Shown here: piece by piece, positions 25,312 through 34,211 of the stretch
How positions within the stretch are numbered: the stretch's first letter is position 1
Layout of the letters: every line of letters begins with the position of its first letter
From: Astrobacterium formosum
Lineage (GTDB): Bacteria; Pseudomonadota; Alphaproteobacteria; Rhizobiales; Xanthobacteraceae
DNA: 64,000 nt
Assembly (NCBI GenBank): GCA_030848545.1
Contig: JAVDCA010000029.1
Location: 1-64,000 of the forward strand
Direction: 5' to 3'
Notes under the pieces: model-generated
Told to the model about the DNA's origin: nothing
What the model saw: the letters and a program-made list of their open reading frames with translations, nothing else
The model's database searches: none
Position numbers and translations under genes: made by a program

Positions 25312-25920
25312 TCAGCCCCGTTCGACAAGGCGCGCCGCATAACGCGCCATGGTGTCGATCTCGATATTCTGCCCGTCGCCCACCGCGAGCTTGCCGAAGG
25401 TCGTCACGTGCAGGGTGTGGGGGATGATCAGTACCGAAAAATCGTCGTCCCGGACCTCGTTGACGGTCAGCGACACGCCGTCAAGGGCCACCGAGCCCTT
25501 TTGGGCGATGAAGCGCGACAGCAAGGGCGGGACGCGCAGCACGAACCGCGCCATGTCGGGGAGATCGTCCCGGCTCACCACGGTGGCGATCCCGTCCACA
25601 TGGCCGGAGACGATATGTCCGCCCAATTCGTCGCCGATCTTGAGTGCGCGCTCCAGATTGATGCGGGTGTCACGTTTCCAGTTGCCGACGGTGGTGAGCC
25701 GCAGGGTTTCAGCGGCGGCATCGACCGCGAACCAGGTCCGCCCGTCCTCCTCGCCGGTGTCGACCACCGTCATGCAGACACCGCTGCAGGCGATGGAGGC
25801 GCCTTCGGCGATGGTGGCGCGGTCATAGCTGCAACCGATCTTCAGGCGGTGCAACTGGCCCTGGGCAAGCGGACGCACGGAAAGAACCGTGCCCATATCG
25901 GTGACGATGCCGGTGAACAT
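25312..25920 (-). CDS. ribE: Riboflavin synthase alpha chain
   Basis: The enzyme turns two lumazine molecules into riboflavin. The 202-residue protein has the start MFTGIV and two similar lumazine-binding halves (about 1-95 and 96-195), with 'GASIACSGVCMTV' in the first and 'GSVALDGVSLTVNEV' in the second. It lies 43 bases after ribD in the same direction. Confidence 0.95.
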   Translation of the reverse strand: MFTGIVTDMGTVLSVRPLAQGQLHRLKIGCSYDRATIAEGASIACSGVCMTVVDTGEEDGRTWFAVDAAAETLRLTTVGNWKRDTRINLERALKIGDELGGHIVSGHVDGIATVVSRDDLPDMARFVLRVPPLLSRFIAQKGSVALDGVSLTVNEVRDDDFSVLIIPHTLHVTTFGKLAVGDGQNIEIDTMARYAARLVERG

Positions 25921-25963
25921 GAGTGGCTCGTGGAGCTGGTAGACGGGGGGCGCGCTGCCTCTA

Positions 25964-27091
25964 TCACACCCGGGCGAACAATTCGACGGTGTCGTCTCCG
26001 GCGGGCTCGACGGCGAGGCGGGTGAATTGCGGAGCGTTCGTCAGGGCGGTGAGCGGCAGGCCCTCGAGGGCGTCGATGCCGTCCCCCCCGATTGCGTGGG
26101 GGGCGCGCATCAGGACCGCCTCGTCGACCAGTTCGTCCGCCAGAAAGGAGGCGGCGACCATCGGCCCGCCCTCCACCAGGAGCCGGGTGATGCCGCGTTC
26201 GCCGAGCCGCGCCAGCACTTCGGCAAGGTCGAGGCTGCCCTTTCGCCGCCCCACCCGGATCACCTCGGCGCCCTGCGCGCGCAACGCGTTTTCCGCCGCG
26301 CTTGGGGCATCGGAGGCGGCCACAACCCACACGGGTGTCGCCCCAGCACCTGCGACCAGACGGCTGGACAACGGCAGCCGCAAGCGGCCGTCGAGAACGA
26401 CCCGGATGGGCGAGCGACCCGCCATGCCAGGCAATCGGCAAGTCAGTTGGGGATCGTCAGCCAGTACGGTGCCGATGCCGACCAGGATGGCGTCGCTTTG
26501 GGCACGCATCAGATGGGCGCGGACGCGGGCCAAAGCCCCGGTGATGGCGAGCGGCCGCCTGCCTGCGGCACCGGCCTTGTCGTCGGCCGTGACGGCGAGC
26601 TTGAGGGTGACGTGCGGGCGACCGTCGAGGATCCGGCGCAGGAAACCCGCGTGATCGCGTCGGGCCTCGGCGACGCCGAGCCCGACGTCGACGGCAATGC
26701 CGGCCGCCTTGAGCCGCGCGAATCCATTGCCGGCAACCTGCGGATTGGGGTCTCCGATCGCCGCCACCACCCGGGCGATACCGGCAGCGATGACGGCGTC
26801 GGCGCAGGGCGGCGTCTTGCCGTAGTGGGAACACGGCTCGAGGGTGACGTACAGGGTGGCGCCGCACGCCGCCGTGCCGGCGCGCCGCAACGCCTCGGTT
26901 TCGGCATGGGGCCGCCCGCCCGGCTGAGTCCAGCCGCGGCCGACGACGACCGGACCGGAAGGCTCCCGCCGGACCACCACCGCGCCAACGGCCGGATTCG
27001 GCCATACGCGACCGAGGCCACGCCGGCCGAGCGCCAGCGCCAGGGTCATGAATCGACGATCATCCAGTTCGGTCTGAATCTCGGTCTGCAT
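25964..27091 (-). CDS. ribD: Bifunctional riboflavin deaminase/reductase RibD
   Basis: RibD carries out two steps of riboflavin synthesis. The deaminase domain (1-150) has the zinc ligands His62 (HAE), Cys87 and Cys96 (PCSHYGKTPPC). The reductase domain (about 155-370) shows 'PHVTLKLAVTADDKAG' and 'ITRLLVEGGPMVAASFL'. At 375 residues it is full length. In relatives this gene follows nrdR directly; here a plus-strand cassette (27245-33222) lies between them. No FMN riboswitch is visible upstream. Confidence 0.95.
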   Translation of the reverse strand: MQTEIQTELDDRRFMTLALALGRRGLGRVWPNPAVGAVVVRREPSGPVVVGRGWTQPGGRPHAETEALRRAGTAACGATLYVTLEPCSHYGKTPPCADAVIAAGIARVVAAIGDPNPQVAGNGFARLKAAGIAVDVGLGVAEARRDHAGFLRRILDGRPHVTLKLAVTADDKAGAAGRRPLAITGALARVRAHLMRAQSDAILVGIGTVLADDPQLTCRLPGMAGRSPIRVVLDGRLRLPLSSRLVAGAGATPVWVVAASDAPSAAENALRAQGAEVIRVGRRKGSLDLAEVLARLGERGITRLLVEGGPMVAASFLADELVDEAVLMRAPHAIGGDGIDALEGLPLTALTNAPQFTRLAVEPAGDDTVELFARV

Positions 27092-27244
27092 GGGAGTAGC
27101 GTAAAGCGCACTTCCTTGCAGGCTTCAACCGGCCGGCGGTTGCCGACCCTCCCGGCACGGCCGAGAAGTCGTTGCCGCGAGCGCCATTTGCGTCCGGCGG
27201 CCTCGGCGGCATGATAGGGTCTCGCCAACGGCGGCAACGGGGCC

Positions 27245-28132
27245 ATGATCGATTTGCGTAACGTGGAAATCTTCTTCTGGATTGCCACCCTGGGCAGCTT
27301 CCGCGCCGCCGCGGCCAAGCTGAACACGACCCAGCCGGCCATCTCGCAGCGCATGGCGTCGCTGGAGGCCGATCTCGGCGTCCGTCTGTTCGAGCGCGAG
27401 GCACGCGGCGTCAAGCTGACCGCCAAGGGCCAGGAACTGGTGTCCCACGCCGAGCGCCTCCTGCAGGCGCGCCATGAGATGCTCAGGGCCGCGCGCGAGG
27501 AAAGCGTGATGACGGGCCGGCTGCGCATCGGCACCGCCGAAACCATCGTGCAGACCTGGCTGCCACGCCTGATGGAGCGCATCCACGCCGCCTACCCGGC
27601 CTTGACGCTCGAGATCGATGTCGACACCACCAGCGTCTTGCGCACGCAGCTCATCGCCCGCCATATCGACGTCGCGTTCCTGATGGGCCCTCTCCTGGAA
27701 CCCGATATCGAGAACCTGCCCTTGTGCCGCTATCCGCTCGCCTGGGTAGCGAGCCCGCGGCTCGACCTTGGTCCTGAGCCGCTCGCCCTGGAGCAGATCG
27801 CCCGCCACCCGGTCATCACCTATCCGTCCAGCAGCACGCCCTATCAGCTGGTACGTGAGATGCTGGCGCAGGCCAGCATCTCACCGTTCCAGCTCTATGG
27901 CAGCGCCTCGGTGGCGCTGATCGTGCGCATGGCCTGCGACGGCATCGGCACCGGCGTGGTGGCGCCGGTATGCCTGCGCGACGAATTGGCGCGCGGGGAA
28001 CTCAGGTTGCTCGACGTCGATGCCGAGGGGTTGCCGGATTTGTCCTTCACGGCGGCGTGGATTCAGGGACCGGGCAGCCACGCGGCACAGACTATCGCGC
28101 GCATGGCCCAGTACGTCGCCTCAGAGATATAA
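27245..28132 (+). CDS. LysR-family transcriptional regulator
   Basis: The 295-residue protein has the LysR winged helix at 1-60 ('IATLGSFRAAAAKLNTTQPA', then 'ISQRMASLEADLGVRLFER') and an effector-binding domain of periplasmic-binding-protein fold. It is divergent from ribD and directly precedes the TRAP transporter genes in the same direction, so it probably senses the transported compound or its breakdown product and controls the cassette. Confidence 0.9.
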   Translation: MIDLRNVEIFFWIATLGSFRAAAAKLNTTQPAISQRMASLEADLGVRLFEREARGVKLTAKGQELVSHAERLLQARHEMLRAAREESVMTGRLRIGTAETIVQTWLPRLMERIHAAYPALTLEIDVDTTSVLRTQLIARHIDVAFLMGPLLEPDIENLPLCRYPLAWVASPRLDLGPEPLALEQIARHPVITYPSSSTPYQLVREMLAQASISPFQLYGSASVALIVRMACDGIGTGVVAPVCLRDELARGELRLLDVDAEGLPDLSFTAAWIQGPGSHAAQTIARMAQYVASEI

Positions 28133-28250
28133 GCTCTGCTTATCACTGCCTATGCGAAACGATGATTGGACGGGCGCCGGCTGGTGCGCTGCAATGCGGC
28201 CGCTTGCCCCGCGTGCAGTCCCTTGCCGGGTGCCTCCGGCCAAGTCCAAG

Positions 28251-28303
28251 CCTGAGCATCCACGCCTGAACATCCACGCCTGATCATCAAGCCTGGACGT
28301 CCT
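28251..28303 (+). repeat. 14-bp tandem repeats before dctP
   Basis: CCTGAGCATCCACG, CCTGAACATCCACG, CCTGATCATCAAG and a degenerate CCTGGACGTCCTG follow one another directly, ending 30 bases before dctP. Possible roles are regulator binding or a simple replication-slippage product. Confidence 0.6.
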
Positions 28304-28332
28304 GCCTCCTCGACACACATGGAGACTTCCCG

Positions 28333-29379
28333 ATGAAACGATCGCTGGTGTTGGCCGCCCTGACCGGGGCTCTGTTCGCAGGTCAGGCGCAGGCGCAGGA
28401 TCTTCCCAAGACGCATCTGAAAGTGGTCGGCGGCCTGAGCAATCTGACCGCCTATCAGAATTTCGAAGTGCCGTTCTGGACCAAGACCATTCCGGAGAAG
28501 TCGAAGGGCCAGATCACGACCGAAATCAAAGGCTTCAACGACCTCGGCCTGAAGGGCCCGGAAGTGCTGCGGCTGATGTCGCAGGGCGTCATGGAATTCG
28601 GCACCGCGACGCTGTCCTATTTCGCCAGCGACAACCCGATCAACGAAGCGATCGACCTCGCTGGGCTTGCGCCCGACGCCAAGACCGCGCGCAAGATCAC
28701 CGAAGCGTTCGAGCCGATCTACGCCAAATTCTATGGTGAAGGATCGAAAGTCCGCCTGCTCGGCATCTCGCCCTACCCGGCCCAGGTCTTGTTCTGCAAC
28801 GCCGAAATCAAGGAACTCGGCGACCTGAAGGGCAAGAAGGTGCGCACGTCGAGCCGCAACCAGGCCGAATTCGTGGAAGCCTTCGGCGGCACCAGCGTGA
28901 CGCTCGCTTTCGGCGAAGTCGTTCCCGCGTTGCAAAACAAGGTGGTCGACTGCGCCATCACGGGCTCGCTGTCGGGTTATTCGGCCAAGTGGTACGAGGT
29001 CTCGACCCATCTCCTGGCGCTGCCGATCAATTGGAACCAGCAGATCCATGCCGTCAATGAAGCGGCCTGGAACAAGCTCGACCCGAAGGTGCGCGACTTC
29101 GTCGCCGCCAACGTCAAGACCCTCGTCTCCAACATCTGGGACGCTGCCGCCGCCCAGACCAAGGAAGGCTACGACTGCAACACCGGTGCCGCCGCCTGCA
29201 CGCTGCCGGTCAAGGGCAAGATGAAGCTCGTCGTCCCCACCGACGCCGACAAGGCGCTGCTCAAGTCCGTCCTGCAGGAGAAGATCCTGCCGAAATGGGC
29301 GGCCCGCTGTTCGGCCGACTGCGTCGCCGGATTCAATTCGACGATCGGCAAGGAGCTCGGCGTCACCGCCAAGAAGTGA
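28333..29379 (+). CDS. dctP: TRAP transporter substrate-binding protein (DctP family)
   Basis: The 348-residue protein has a cleaved signal peptide (about 1-21, AQAQ) and the DctP fold with the conserved 'GEVVPALQNKVVDCAITG' region and the Arg-containing KVRTSSRNQ block that binds a carboxylate. It should bind an organic acid in the periplasm and deliver it to DctQM. A cysteine-rich insertion (YDCNTGAAAC and CSADC) near the end may form disulfides. A GGAGA site precedes the ATG. A repeat element separates it from dctQ. Confidence 0.9.
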   Translation: MKRSLVLAALTGALFAGQAQAQDLPKTHLKVVGGLSNLTAYQNFEVPFWTKTIPEKSKGQITTEIKGFNDLGLKGPEVLRLMSQGVMEFGTATLSYFASDNPINEAIDLAGLAPDAKTARKITEAFEPIYAKFYGEGSKVRLLGISPYPAQVLFCNAEIKELGDLKGKKVRTSSRNQAEFVEAFGGTSVTLAFGEVVPALQNKVVDCAITGSLSGYSAKWYEVSTHLLALPINWNQQIHAVNEAAWNKLDPKVRDFVAANVKTLVSNIWDAAAAQTKEGYDCNTGAAACTLPVKGKMKLVVPTDADKALLKSVLQEKILPKWAARCSADCVAGFNSTIGKELGVTAKK

Positions 29380-29411
29380 AAGCCGCGAAGCGCGGTATTC
29401 CCACGTTCCGC

Positions 29412-29574
29412 CCTCGTCCTGAGGAGCGGCCCCCTTCGGGCCGCGTCCCGAAGGCATCCAAGTCGGCTACAGCCGACTTGGACTTCGTTGAGTTCCTATG
29501 TCGGGTAAACCCGACATAGGCGGCGGCCCCATCCTTCGAGACGCGCTCCAAGAGGAGCGCTCCTCGGGATGAGG
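29412..29574. repeat. Modular palindromic repeat element, short copy
   Basis: Same outer ends and same first two hairpin modules as the 9894-10115 element, without the two extra hairpins. It lies between dctP and dctQ inside one apparent operon, where its stem-loops could reduce readthrough or stabilise the dctP mRNA and so give more binding protein than permease. Confidence 0.8.
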
Positions 29575-29620
29575 CCGGGAGAGGCCGTTCAAGGTTCCGG
29601 CGAAGTTCACAGAGATTCGC

Positions 29621-30244
29621 ATGACCCATTCCAACCACAACGGCCTCGTGCCCCGGCTGATCGATCTTGCGACGCGCCTGTCGCACGCCGCCGTCTATGC
29701 GGGCGGCGCCATCACCATCGCGAGCGTGCTGCTGATTTCGTTCGACGTCGTCGCCCGCAAGTTCTTTGGCTTCACCACCCGCGGCGCCGACGAACTGTCG
29801 AGCTACGCCTTCGCGATCTCGACCACCTGGGCGATGTCCTTCGCCACACTCCAGCGCGCCAATGTCCGCATCGATTTCATCTATCAGCACTTGCCGGTGC
29901 GGCTCGCGGCCCTGCTCGACTGGTTGGCACTGGTGACGCTCGCGGTCTTCGTCGCCATCCTGACCCGCTACGCCTACGAGGTGCTGGCGGCGTCCTGGAT
30001 CCAGAACTCGCACGCCAACACGCCGCTGGCGACGCCCTTGTGGATCCCGCAGGGGCTATGGTTCGCGGGCTTCGTCTGGTTCTGCGTCGTGCTGGCCTTG
30101 ATGCTCCTGCGGGCGTCGAGCGCGCTGGTGAGCGGCGACATCGCCGCCGTGCAGGCCCTATGCGGCGTGCGCTCGTCTCAGCAGGAAGCCGAAGAAGGGG
30201 CCGCCTCCGGCGAACGCATCATCCGCTCGGAGCAGCGGCCATGA
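29621..30244 (+). CDS. dctQ: TRAP transporter small permease subunit
   Basis: The 207-residue protein has four membrane helices (about 25-45, 60-80, 95-120 and 142-165) and the DctQ pattern 'SFDVVARKFFGFTTRGADELSSY'. It forms the membrane part of the transporter with DctM. The acidic C-terminus is longer than usual. Its stop overlaps the dctM start by 4 bases. Confidence 0.88.
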   Translation: MTHSNHNGLVPRLIDLATRLSHAAVYAGGAITIASVLLISFDVVARKFFGFTTRGADELSSYAFAISTTWAMSFATLQRANVRIDFIYQHLPVRLAALLDWLALVTLAVFVAILTRYAYEVLAASWIQNSHANTPLATPLWIPQGLWFAGFVWFCVVLALMLLRASSALVSGDIAAVQALCGVRSSQQEAEEGAASGERIIRSEQRP

Positions 30245-31524
30245 TCGCCACCACGCTGATCCTGCTGCTGGTGCTGCTCGGCCTGAGCATCCCGGTCGGC
30301 GCCGTCCTCGGCGTCCTCGGCCTGATCCTCGACCAGCTCTATTCCATGCTGCCGCTGTCGCGGGCTCTCGGCGAGATCGTCTGGACCTCCAACAACGAAT
30401 TCCTGCTGGTGGCGATCCCGCTGTTCATCCTGTTGGGCGAGATCCTTCTGCGCGCCGGCTTCGCCGAGAAGATGTACGGCGCCATGAGCCTGTGGCTCTC
30501 CTGGCTGCCGGGCGGGCTGATGCACGCCAATATCGGCGCCTCGACTTTGTTTGCGGCGACATCGGGTTCGAGCGTCGCCACCGCGGCGACGATCGGCACC
30601 GTCGCGATCCCGCAGATCAAGCACTACGGTTACAACGAATCCCTATTCCTCGGCAGCCTTGCCGCCGGCGGCACGCTCGGCATCCTGATCCCACCTTCGA
30701 TCAACATGGTGATCTACGGCGTCATCACCAACACCTCGGTTCCCAAGCTCTACCTCGCCGGCTTCATTCCCGGATTCCTGCTCGCCGGATTGTTCATGAC
30801 GACGATCCTGGTCGCCTGCCTGATGCGGCCGGCGTGGGGAGGCCGCAAGATCACCGCCACCTGGGGCGAACGGCTGGCGAGCCTCGTCCATCTCCTGCCG
30901 CCGCTCGGCATCTTCCTGATGGTGGTGGGATCGATCTACGCCGGCCTGGCGACGCCGACGGAGGCGGCCGCTCTCGGCGTGCTCGCTGCTCTCATCCTCG
31001 CCGCGGCGTCGGGGCGACTGACCCTCGCCATGCTGCGCGAGGCCTCCGAAGGCACCATGCGGGCGACCGCGATGATCATGCTCATCATCATCGCGGCCTC
31101 GTTCCTCAACTTCATTCTGTCGGCGACCGGCATCACCGACGCCCTGATCAAGACCATCACCGGGCTCGGCCTGCCGCCGGGGCTGATGCTGGTGGTGGTC
31201 GTGATCTTCTACCTGGTCCTCGGCTGTTTCATGGAAACGCTGTCGATGATGATCACCACCATCCCGATCGTCACGCCGATCATGGTCAATCTCGGCTACG
31301 ACCCGGTCTGGTTCGGCATTGTCGTCATCATCCTGGTGGAGGCGGCCCTGATCACGCCACCGGTGGGCCTGAACCTCTACGTCGTCCAGAGCGTACGCAA
31401 AGGCGGTTCCATGAACGCGGTCATCACCGGCGCGCAGCCTTTCGTCCTGGCGATGATGTTCATCATCGCTCTCCTCGCCGTCTTCCCCGATATCGCCATG
31501 TGGCTGCCGCGCCTGTTCGGCTAG
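30241..31524 (+). CDS. dctM: TRAP transporter large permease subunit
   Basis: The 427-residue DctM protein has about 12 membrane helices and drives uptake with a sodium or proton gradient. Family blocks are 'AIPLFILLGEILLRAGFAE', 'SGSSVATAATIGTVAIPQ' and 'GILIPPSINMVIYGVITNTS'. Its ATG overlaps the dctQ stop. The next gene starts 55 bases downstream, so the catabolic genes are likely on the same transcript. Confidence 0.93.
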   Translation: MIATTLILLLVLLGLSIPVGAVLGVLGLILDQLYSMLPLSRALGEIVWTSNNEFLLVAIPLFILLGEILLRAGFAEKMYGAMSLWLSWLPGGLMHANIGASTLFAATSGSSVATAATIGTVAIPQIKHYGYNESLFLGSLAAGGTLGILIPPSINMVIYGVITNTSVPKLYLAGFIPGFLLAGLFMTTILVACLMRPAWGGRKITATWGERLASLVHLLPPLGIFLMVVGSIYAGLATPTEAAALGVLAALILAAASGRLTLAMLREASEGTMRATAMIMLIIIAASFLNFILSATGITDALIKTITGLGLPPGLMLVVVVIFYLVLGCFMETLSMMITTIPIVTPIMVNLGYDPVWFGIVVIILVEAALITPPVGLNLYVVQSVRKGGSMNAVITGAQPFVLAMMFIIALLAVFPDIAMWLPRLFG

Positions 31525-31579
31525 ACGCCAGTTGCCGCTGCTGCCTGCTGCCGCCCCTCTCCTATCGCTGGAAATCGCC

Positions 31580-32266
31580 ATGAAAGCGCAATTCGACATC
31601 GACGCCGGCACCGCTTCACGCCACGTGGAGGTGGAGTTCGATCACCTGATCGTCGCCGGCTGGGCCGGCCGCGACGTCGCCGCCATCGAGCACCATATCG
31701 AGGAACTGGCGGCGCTGGGCGTGCCGCGCCCGAGCGCGATCCCGCTCTACTATCGCGGCGCCGTATCCCTCATCGACCAGTCGGACCATCTGCAGGTGGT
31801 CGGCAACGATTCATCCGGCGAGGTCGAGGTGTTCATCTTCACCGTCGACGGCGAACTGTGTCTCACCGTCGCCTCCGACCACACCGACCGCAAGCTCGAA
31901 GCCCACAGTGTCGCCTTGTCCAAGCAATTGTGCGGCAAGCCCATCGGCCGCCAGGCGTGGCGCTTTCACGACGTCGCCGACCACTGGGACGAACTGGTGC
32001 TGCGCGCCACCATCATCGAGAACGGTACGCCAGTGCTCTACCAGAACGGTACGCTGGCATCGCTGCGCCACCCGCTCGACCTCGTCGGCGGCTGCTTTGC
32101 GGGCGCCACCATATTGCCGCCCGGGACCGGCATGCTTTGTGGCACCATGTCGGCGATCGGCGGCATTCGCCCGTCGACGTCGTTCGCGATGGAGCTGATC
32201 GATCCGCGCAGCGGCCGCACGATCAGGCATTCCTACCGGGTCGAGCAATTGCCACATGTGGCGTGA
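31580..32266 (+). CDS. DUF2848 family protein
   Basis: The 228-residue protein matches DUF2848, a family related in fold to fumarylacetoacetate hydrolases, with '[20 protein letters not shown]', '[20 protein letters not shown]' and '[20 protein letters not shown]'. No reaction has been proved as far as I know. Location after a TRAP transporter suggests that it acts on the imported acid, perhaps opening or cleaving a keto-acid. ATG 31580 is chosen as the family start. Confidence 0.75.
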   Translation: MKAQFDIDAGTASRHVEVEFDHLIVAGWAGRDVAAIEHHIEELAALGVPRPSAIPLYYRGAVSLIDQSDHLQVVGNDSSGEVEVFIFTVDGELCLTVASDHTDRKLEAHSVALSKQLCGKPIGRQAWRFHDVADHWDELVLRATIIENGTPVLYQNGTLASLRHPLDLVGGCFAGATILPPGTGMLCGTMSAIGGIRPSTSFAMELIDPRSGRTIRHSYRVEQLPHVA

Positions 32267-32291
32267 TATGGAAGCAATATGATCCAGAACT

Positions 32292-32410
32292 CGTCATTGC
32301 GAGAAGCGAAGCGAGGAAGCAATCCAGGAGTCACGAAGAAAGAACTGGATTGCTTCGCGGAGCCTGTCATCGGGCCGCGCTTCGTGCGGACCCGGTGGCT
32401 CGCAATGACG
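32292..32410. repeat. Palindromic repeat element with 12-bp inverted ends
   Basis: The ends CGTCATTGCGAG and CTCGCAATGACG are exact inverted repeats, and CAATCCAG/CTGGATTG with flanking GAAGC/GCTTC form a second nested pair. This type of element is widespread in alphaproteobacteria. It separates the DUF2848 gene from the hydro-lyase gene. Confidence 0.75.
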
Positions 32411-32430
32411 GTATGCAAGAGGCTGATGTC

Positions 32431-33222
32431 ATGCTGACCAATTTCGACCTTGCCGATCCGCAGCAGGTGCGCCTCGCTGCGCGCGCGGGCGCGCTCGACC
32501 AGCCGACCGCCAATCTGGCGCCGGGCTTCGTCCAGGCCAACATGGCGATCCTGCCGCGCGAATACGCCTTCGACTTCCTGCTGTTCTGCCAGCGCAATCC
32601 GAAACCGTGCCCGCTGATCGGCGTTTCCGAGGTCGGCGATCCGGTCATGCCGCTCCTGGGCAAGGACTGCGACGTGCGCAGCGACCTGCCGCGCTACCGC
32701 GTCTGGCGGAACGGCGACATGGTCGACGAGACGACCGACGTGAAGAAATACTGGCGCGACGACCTGGTCGCCTTCCTGATCGGCTGCTCGTTCTCGTTCG
32801 AGGAGGCGATGCTGGCGGACGGGCTTCCGGTCCGGCACATCCAGTGCGGTTGCAACGTGCCGATGTACCGGACGTCCATTGCGACCACGCCCGCCGGCCG
32901 CTTCTCGGGACCGATGGTCGTGTCCATGCGTCCGCTCAAGCCGGCCGACGCAATCCGCGCCGTCCAAATCACGTCGCGCTTTCCGTCGGTGCACGGAGCA
33001 CCGGTCCACATCGGCGATCCGGTCGCGATCGGCATCCGCGACATCGCCAAACCGGACTACGGTGACGCTGTCGACATCGCGCCCGGCGAGGTGCCGGTGT
33101 TCTGGGCCTGCGGGGTGACGCCCCAATCGGTGATCGCGAACTCCAAACCCGAGTTCTGCATCACCCACGCGCCCGGCTACATGCTGGTGACTGACCTCAA
33201 GAACAGCACGCTCGCGGTCTAG
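32431..33222 (+). CDS. YcsI/DUF1445 family putative hydro-lyase
   Basis: The 263-residue protein is of the YcsI family (UPF0317), whose eukaryotic relatives include D-glutamate cyclase. Typical blocks are '[20 protein letters not shown]', '[20 protein letters not shown]', then '[16 protein letters not shown]', and the final '[15 protein letters not shown]'. Family members are proposed to act on amino-acid-derived acids. It is the last gene of the cassette, with AAGAGG before the ATG at 32431. Confidence 0.85.
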   Translation: MLTNFDLADPQQVRLAARAGALDQPTANLAPGFVQANMAILPREYAFDFLLFCQRNPKPCPLIGVSEVGDPVMPLLGKDCDVRSDLPRYRVWRNGDMVDETTDVKKYWRDDLVAFLIGCSFSFEEAMLADGLPVRHIQCGCNVPMYRTSIATTPAGRFSGPMVVSMRPLKPADAIRAVQITSRFPSVHGAPVHIGDPVAIGIRDIAKPDYGDAVDIAPGEVPVFWACGVTPQSVIANSKPEFCITHAPGYMLVTDLKNSTLAV

Positions 33223-33242
33223 CCACGCGAGCGCGCGTCTTT
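33209..33242 (+). terminator. Terminator of the TRAP cassette
   Basis: CGCTCGCG and CGCGAGCG form an 8-bp stem that includes the end of the hydro-lyase gene (its TAG is in the loop). GCGCGTCTTTT follows. Confidence 0.6.
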
Positions 33243-33295
33243 TCTGCACCCGGCAGCGGCGACCTCCGCGGACGCCGCCCGAGCGGGCAAAAGCA

Positions 33296-33559
33296 TCAGT
33301 GGGACTGGCTGCGCTTGCGGTAGCGGGGCGGCGGCGGCTCTTCGGAGACCCGGGTGCGGTTGAACGAATTCTCGCGGCAGAAGCCGCCAACGCCGCTCAC
33401 CGAGGCCATGCACTGGTCGTAACTCGTAAAGCCGCAATTGGTCGAGCTGCCGGTGCGATCGCGCAATTCGGCGCACCACGGATAGTAGGGCTCGGCGGCC
33501 GCACGCTCGACGGCGCCCGCCAGGATGAATGCCGTCATGGCCGCCAACAGGATTCGCAT
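33296..33559 (-). CDS. DUF3551 family secreted protein
   Basis: The 87-residue protein has a signal peptide (about 1-22) and the DUF3551 pattern with 'YPWCAELRDRTGSSTNCGFT' and 'YDQCMASVSGVGGFCREN', four cysteines that likely form two disulfides. The family is almost limited to Bradyrhizobium-like bacteria and has no known function. A GGAGGAGA site precedes the ATG at 33559. Confidence 0.85.
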   Translation of the reverse strand: MRILLAAMTAFILAGAVERAAAEPYYPWCAELRDRTGSSTNCGFTSYDQCMASVSGVGGFCRENSFNRTRVSEEPPPPRYRKRSQSH

Positions 33560-33695
33560 CACTATCTCCTCCGGAGTCGCGCCATGCTGCCAGTGCCGCG
33601 GCGTGCTGTCCGTCTGAATCGCGCGGACGATGATAGGCTTCCACGATAACAAAATCGATGGGATCAAGTTCCGCGCGTCCCGTGCGTGACGACGC

Positions 33696-34190
33696 CTACT
33701 TGCGTACCGGCGCGACGACGGGCTTCGCGGCCGCTTCGTCCTCGCCGGTCAGTTCTGCGAGTGCCGCTTCGAAGTCCTTGGCTTCGCGGAAATTGCGGTA
33801 CACCGAGGCGAAGCGCACATAGGCGACGTCGTCGAGGTCGCGCAACTTCGCCATCACGGTCTCGCCGATGGTCTCGGTCGTGACCTCGCTCTCGCCCAGG
33901 CTTTCGAGTTCCCGCACGATGGCCGACACGGTCTCCTCGACCCGCTCGGGATCCACATTGCGTTTCCTGAGCGCGATGAAGATCGAGCGGGCGAGCTTGT
34001 CGCGGTCGAAGGGCACGCGCCGGCCGTTCCTCTTGATCACCACGAGTTCGCGCAACTGCACGCGCTCGAAGGTGGTGAAGCGGAATCCGCAGGCGAGGCA
34101 CAGCCGCCGCCGGCGGATCGCCGAGGAGTCCTCGGTGGGGCGCGAGTCCTTGACCTGGGTGTCGAGACTGCCGCAGCCCGGACAACGCAT
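33696..34190 (-). CDS. nrdR: Transcriptional repressor NrdR
   Basis: NrdR represses ribonucleotide reductase genes in response to ATP/dATP. The 164-residue protein has the zinc ribbon CPGC/CLAC (3-6, 31-34) and an ATP-cone domain (about 49-139: '[20 protein letters not shown]'). It lies 21 bases after glyA on the same strand, the usual glyA-nrdR order. Confidence 0.96.
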   Translation of the reverse strand: MRCPGCGSLDTQVKDSRPTEDSSAIRRRRLCLACGFRFTTFERVQLRELVVIKRNGRRVPFDRDKLARSIFIALRKRNVDPERVEETVSAIVRELESLGESEVTTETIGETVMAKLRDLDDVAYVRFASVYRNFREAKDFEAALAELTGEDEAAAKPVVAPVRK

Positions 34191-34211
34191 GGCCGTCCCC
34201 TGCTTTCGATC

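Noticed and set aside
25177-27244. FMN riboswitch for the riboflavin genes
   Set aside because: I looked before ribH, ribE and ribD and found no conserved RFN core; spaces are too short or lack the motifs.
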